A stretch of DNA of 8,316 nt, from NCBI GenBank assembly GCA_020354085.1, contig CP070641.1, positions 298,900 through 307,215 on the forward strand, read 5' to 3'. This stretch comes from Pseudomonadota bacterium. GTDB lineage: Bacteria > Pseudomonadota > Gammaproteobacteria > Acidiferrobacterales > Sulfurifustaceae. Both the position numbers and the translations under genes were made by a program. Shown here in pieces: positions 5,353 through 8,316 of this stretch. The notes beneath the pieces are model-generated. The model ran no database searches and was not told where the DNA came from. It worked only from the letters and a program-made list of their open reading frames with translations. How positions within the stretch are numbered: position 1 is the stretch's first letter; every line of letters starts with the position of its first letter.

Positions 5353-7775
5353 GAGGACAGGTCCTCCTGTGCTTGGCTGGTGGCGAACGCCCGCGCCTGC
5401 TCGGCAAACACGATCAGCTTTACTTCGACGCGCTGATTGATGGTGCCGTCGGGGAAGAGCCCGTTGGCGTCGCGCTCACCTGCGGGGAGTCCCGTCAGCA
5501 GTTCAATGCCCTCATCGATAGTGGAAACCGGGTAGACGTGGAACTTGCCGGCGCTGCACGCCTCGACCACGTCGTGGCGCAGCATCAGGTGCTTTACGTT
5601 GGCCGCGGGTATGAGGACACCTTGCTCGCCGGTCAGTCCGGCTTCGCGACACACGTCGAAGAAGCCTTCGATCTTCTCGTTGACGCCCCCGATTGCCTGC
5701 ACCATTCCATGCTGATTGACGGAACCGGTAACGGCCAGCGATTGCCGGATGGGCGTGTCCGCCAGAGCCGACAGCAGTGCGTACAATTCGGCACAGGAAG
5801 CAGAATCGCCCTCAACCGCGCCATAGGTCTGCTCAAAGACGACGCTCGCCGACAACGACAGCGGTCGGTCGGGCGCGTAACGCGCCCCGAGCAAGCCCGC
5901 GAAGATCAAAACGCCCTTGGAATGGATCGGCCCGCCCAGTTCGACCTCGCGCTGGATGTCCACCACCTCTCCTCTGCCCAGACGCACGCGCGCCGTGATC
6001 CGGCTCGGATGGCCGAATGCGTATTGTCCAAGATCGACGACCGAGAGGCCATTCACCTGGCCGATTCGCTCGCCGACGGTATCGATAAGCAGCGTGCCGC
6101 GCCGCACCGCCTCTTGCAGACGCGCACGCAGGCGATCAGCTCGAAATATGCGCGCCCGCACCGCCTGCTGTACGTCCGTGCGCGTGATCAGCTCGCGCCG
6201 TCGTTCGCGCGCCCAATAGTCGGCCTCGCGCAGCAGGTCGGCGGTCTCACGCAGATGAATAGATAGCTTCTCGGCGTCCTCGGCGCCGCGCGCGCCCTGT
6301 TCAATCACGCGTGCCACCGCGTCCCGCTCGAGCGGCAGGAGCTGCTCTTGGCGCGCGATGGTGGCGATGAAGCGCGCTTGCGCCTCGAGTGCCGACGGCG
6401 AGCGATCCATCGTTTCTTCGAAGTCAGCCGCTACCTTGAACAGCTCGGAAAATTCCGGATCGTAGGCAACCAACAGATAATAGAGAAGCCGCTCGCCGAC
6501 GAGAACCACTTTCACATTGAGCGCGATTGGCTCGGGTTCGAGCGAGACTGTACTGATTAACGAAAGCGCCTGACCGAGCGACTCAATGCTCAGTTCGCGC
6601 GCCTTCAAGGCCCGCTTGAGGCCCTCCCAGGCGAACGGCTGCATCAACAGCTTGCGCACGTCCAAAACCAAATAGCCACCGTTAGCCCGATGCAAGGCAC
6701 CCGCCTTAATCAGCATAAAGTCGGTCACCAGCGCGCCCATCTGGGACAAATGCTCGACACGTCCAATCAGATTGGCCAGTGTAGGGTTGTCTTCGTAGAT
6801 TATCGGCGCCCCATGCGTCGCGCCGTTGTCGATCAAGACGTTGACACGGTACCGTCGCAGAGACGGTGCGCCGCCGGGACGCGAGATGGTCATGCCGAGG
6901 AACGAAATCTCCGGCGAATCTTCCTGCGTCTTGAAGTCATCGGTGTTCTCGATGACCGCTTCGCGCACGGCATCGAGATACGCAATGACCGCTGGCTGTT
7001 CGGCATACTGCTTCTTGAGCTCGGCGATGAGGTTATCCACCACGGACATACTGATGTCACGGTCAAGCTCGCGAATACGCCGTTGGCCCTCGCGCCGCAT
7101 TTGCGGCAACTGATGAATGATCCGTGCCAGTTGCTCCTGCAGCGTACTGATGACCGCCTGGATGCGCTTCTTTTCCGCATCGGGCAGATGCTCGAACTCC
7201 TCTGGGCTCAACACCTCGCCCTTTCTTACCGGCGCGAAGGCCATGCCGCCCGGCGTACGAATCAGCGCGACCTCGTGCGCCTCCGCTTCTTTGCGCAGCT
7301 CATCGAGCGCCTGCTCGTGCTTCTCCTTAACCTCCTCCTCCAACTCCTGACGGCGACTTCGATACTCATCGCTTTCGAATGCCGCAGGAATGGCGCTGCG
7401 CAGATCTTCCAACAATTGATCCATGTCGCGCTTGAGTTGCTGACCCTTCCCGGTGGGCAACTCAAGCACGTTCGGAACATGCGCCTGTTGGAAATTGTTG
7501 ACGTAGCACCAATCGGGTGGCGTCGTTTCGGTGCGGGCGCGCGCCTCAAGAAATCGCTGCAGTACGGCTCGACGTCCCACCCCCGGCTGACCGAGCAGGA
7601 AGAGATTGTAGCCCTCGCGGCGGATGCCGATGCCGAACTCAATCGCGGCCGTCGCGCGCGTCTGGCCGATCACCTCGGTGAGATCGGGCAGCTCATCCGT
7701 GGTGGCGAACGAAAACTGTTGCGGGTCGCAACGATTGTAGAGCATCGTCGCATCGAGGGCCTTGACGATCGGCAT
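5349..7775 (-). CDS. Lon-like ATP-dependent protease (AAA_32 / LonB-type, Lon_C protease domain)
   Basis: An 808-residue cytoplasmic AAA+ protease-like protein. Start ATG 7775 is chosen because AAGGAG lies just upstream (7785-7780); an in-frame ATG at 7856 would add 27 Arg-rich residues unlike the family N-terminus. Order: N-terminal region ending in IGQTRA (37-42), degenerate Walker A GQPGVGRR (62-69), a long charged coiled-coil insertion (about 110-275) with the family-typical TPGGMAFAPVRKGEVLSPEEF (174-194), Walker B region HRANGGYLVLD (362-372), FKVAADFEETMDR (446-458) with a likely Arg finger Arg458, and the Lon protease domain (about 560-765). Ser658 in EGDSAS and Lys701 in GGVNEKIEG form the catalytic dyad, 43 residues apart as in E. 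coli Lon. No membrane segment is present, unlike archaeal LonB. Walker A has Arg-Arg where Lys-Ser/Thr is usual, so ATP hydrolysis may be altered. It leads an operon with usp. Substrates are unknown. Confidence 0.93.
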   Translation of the reverse strand: MPIVKALDATMLYNRCDPQQFSFATTDELPDLTEVIGQTRATAAIEFGIGIRREGYNLFLLGQPGVGRRAVLQRFLEARARTETTPPDWCYVNNFQQAHVPNVLELPTGKGQQLKRDMDQLLEDLRSAIPAAFESDEYRSRRQELEEEVKEKHEQALDELRKEAEAHEVALIRTPGGMAFAPVRKGEVLSPEEFEHLPDAEKKRIQAVISTLQEQLARIIHQLPQMRREGQRRIRELDRDISMSVVDNLIAELKKQYAEQPAVIAYLDAVREAVIENTDDFKTQEDSPEISFLGMTISRPGGAPSLRRYRVNVLIDNGATHGAPIIYEDNPTLANLIGRVEHLSQMGALVTDFMLIKAGALHRANGGYLVLDVRKLLMQPFAWEGLKRALKARELSIESLGQALSLISTVSLEPEPIALNVKVVLVGERLLYYLLVAYDPEFSELFKVAADFEETMDRSPSALEAQARFIATIARQEQLLPLERDAVARVIEQGARGAEDAEKLSIHLRETADLLREADYWARERRRELITRTDVQQAVRARIFRADRLRARLQEAVRRGTLLIDTVGERIGQVNGLSVVDLGQYAFGHPSRITARVRLGRGEVVDIQREVELGGPIHSKGVLIFAGLLGARYAPDRPLSLSASVVFEQTYGAVEGDSASCAELYALLSALADTPIRQSLAVTGSVNQHGMVQAIGGVNEKIEGFFDVCREAGLTGEQGVLIPAANVKHLMLRHDVVEACSAGKFHVYPVSTIDEGIELLTGLPAGERDANGLFPDGTINQRVEVKLIVFAEQARAFATSQAQEDLSS

Positions 7776-7779
7776 ATGT

Positions 7780-7785
7780 CTCCTT
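7780..7785 (-). promoter_or_regulatory. Ribosome binding site setting the protease start
   Basis: On the minus strand AAGGAG is followed by ACAT and then ATG (7775). It is the only strong Shine-Dalgarno near the 5' end of this frame, so it favours the 808-residue form over the 835-residue form starting at 7856. Confidence 0.75.
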
Positions 7786-7812
7786 CTGTGCCGCGTGCGG
7801 AGGCAGTGCGGT

Positions 7813-7844
7813 GACCCAAGAAGTCTATCGGCGACACTTGGGTC
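7813..7844. repeat. Inverted repeat in the protease leader
   Basis: GACCCAAG (7813-7820) and CTTGGGTC (7837-7844) are perfect 8-base arms 16 bases apart, ending about 27 bases upstream of the protease ribosome site. This could be an operator dyad or a stem in the 5' leader. It does not match the CIRCE repeat, and no sigma32-type promoter is evident beside it. Confidence 0.45.
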
Positions 7845-8080
7845 GAGACATGACACAAATCAAACCGGCATCGGCATGGCGCCGCCCTACTGAAACCACT
7901 GGTTGTAGGTACCCATCTCGAGCCTGGCGCACCCGCGCAAGCGCCTAACGGGCTTGGGTAGCGGCTCGGCGGCAAGCTCGTACTCCGGACTTCACCGTTA
8001 AGTTCCTCGGACGCAGGGCGCGTGTAAATCAAGACTTAGATCTCGCTAGATATTCATGGACATGGTTCAGGTTTCGTTTC

Positions 8081-8139
8081 CGATACTGGTGAGGTATCGA
8101 CCGCGGCGAGCCGCGTAATCAGGACCCCGACGGGCGGGG
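8081..8139. repeat. Three consecutive stem-loop-forming inverted repeats
   Basis: CGATAC/GTATCG (8081-8099, 7-base loop), CGCGG/CCGCG with loop CGAG (8102-8115), and CCCCG/CGGGG with a 5-base loop (8125-8139) follow one another within 59 bases. No T run follows any of them, so they are not classical terminators. They could form a structured 3' end of the panD transcript or part of an unrecognised non-coding RNA. Confidence 0.5.
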
Positions 8140-8162
8140 CAAAACGAGGGAAAGGGCGTACG

Positions 8163-8190
8163 AAAACAGGTAGTCGCGCTAAGCGACCTG
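8163..8190 (-). terminator. Weak terminator-like hairpin at the panD stop codon
   Basis: On the minus strand CAGG-TCGC and GCGA-CTA-CCTG pair around TTAGC with a 3-base bulge, and four Ts follow (8166-8163). The stem includes the panD stop codon. The short T run and the bulge make termination uncertain, so some read-through toward the protease genes is possible. Confidence 0.35.
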
Positions 8191-8316
8191 CACCGGGATG
8201 GCGTGGCGAGTGTGGGTAATGTGGTTTTGCGCGTCGACGTACACGAGGCGAGGCTTGAAACTTGCGAGCTCGCGCTCCTCCAGCTCGGCGTAGGCGCAGA
8301 TGATCACGATGTCGCC
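8179..8316 (-). CDS. panD: Aspartate 1-decarboxylase, C-terminal part (truncated by window end)
   Basis: The frame reads in from the right edge and gives 45 residues, starting GDIVIICAYAELEEREL and ending HAIPVQVA before TAG at 8181-8179. This matches the C-terminus of PanD, the pyruvoyl-dependent enzyme that turns L-aspartate into beta-alanine for pantothenate and CoA synthesis. In E. coli PanD the stretch from the same GDIVII to the identical final IPVQVA is also 45 residues, so there is no sign of truncation at this end. The Gly-Ser self-cleavage site that creates the pyruvoyl group lies outside the window, as do the start and any panBC neighbours. It is transcribed toward the protease operon, about 400 bases away. 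Confidence 0.95.
   Translation of the reverse strand, partial: GDIVIICAYAELEERELASFKPRLVYVDAQNHITHTRHAIPVQVA

Larger units (their letters stand above)
7776..8178. other. Spacer of about 400 bases between panD and the protease, no convincing gene
   Basis: I see no reading frame here that resembles a protein; the minus-strand frame running through 7856-8032 is Ser/Pro/Arg-rich and continues antisense-free into the protease region out of frame. The spacer contains the inverted repeat at 7813-7844, a small palindrome AACCA-C-TGGTT (7894-7904), and a run of hairpins at 8081-8190. I compared it by eye with RNase P RNA, tmRNA, 6S and common riboswitch cores and found no match. No confident promoter for the protease operon could be picked out, although one must lie here or be read through from panD. 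Confidence 0.5.

Noticed and set aside
5301..6266. 321-codon plus-strand open frame opposite the protease 3' half
   Set aside because: Antisense mirror of the Lon protease domain; no domain or ribosome site seen.
6690..7814. 374-codon plus-strand open frame opposite the protease gene
   Set aside because: It is antisense to a well-supported protease with full motifs. Long mirror frames are usual in GC-rich coding DNA, and the product has no recognisable domain.
7776..7856. Longer protease start at ATG 7856
   Set aside because: The extra 27 residues are Arg-rich and unlike the family N-terminus, and AAGGAG sits directly before ATG 7775.
7943..8003. Integron attC-like ends, GCCTAAC at 7943 and GTTAAGT at 7997
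   Set aside because: The outer arms pair poorly, the inner GGGCTTG/CAAGCTC pair is placed asymmetrically, and there is no integron integrase or cassette context.
8081..8122. Hammerhead-ribozyme-like pieces on the minus strand (CTGATTA, a stem, then GAAAC)
   Set aside because: The core CUGAUGA has lost its essential G, and GAAA does not follow the stem in the right place.

Overview
The window is GC-rich (above 60% by eye) and carries seven confidently called genes: six protein genes and one tRNA. Its gene families (E. coli-type glucokinase, solitary CbiM-like permease, pyruvoyl-type PanD, a Lon-like AAA protease followed by a Usp protein) fit a beta- or gammaproteobacterium. An autotrophic or sulfur-oxidising gammaproteobacterium is my best guess, but that is inference, not something the sequence proves.

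Layout: (1) 1-2413, plus strand: a DUF4912 protein with an N-terminal Rho_N/SAP-like helical motif, joined by a 4-base stop/start overlap to a GH57 (DUF1957-type) 1,4-alpha-glucan branching enzyme. (2) 2383-4055, minus strand: glucokinase (glk), then 17 bases later a CbiM-like membrane protein whose 3' end overlaps the branching-enzyme gene tail to tail by 31 bases. (3) 4128-4270, plus strand: a complete tRNA-Leu(CAA) transcription unit with -10 box, GC-rich discriminator, encoded CCA and a strong intrinsic terminator. (4) 4271-4515: spacer with a perfect 19-base palindrome and a possible 44-codon minus-strand ORF. (5) 4516-7775, minus strand: a Lon-like AAA+ protease with an intact Ser-Lys dyad but a degenerate Walker A motif, translationally coupled by a 4-base overlap to a two-domain universal stress protein. 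(6) 7776-8178: about 400 bases without a convincing gene but with several inverted repeats. (7) 8179-8316, minus strand: the last 45 codons of panD, running off the window.

Functionally, the left half is about glucose and glucan storage: the branching enzyme makes alpha-1,6 branches in glycogen, DUF4912 is its usual genomic companion, and glucokinase returns free glucose to glucose-6-phosphate. The right half is a proteolysis/stress pair (Lon-like protease plus Usp), next to pantothenate/CoA synthesis (panD). I saw no integrase, transposase, CRISPR array or phage gene, and no clearly new multi-gene system. The oddest points are the Asn2 CbiM-like permease in a glk operon, the Walker A change in the Lon-like protein, the DUF4912/branching enzyme coupling, and the hairpin-rich spacer between panD and the protease.
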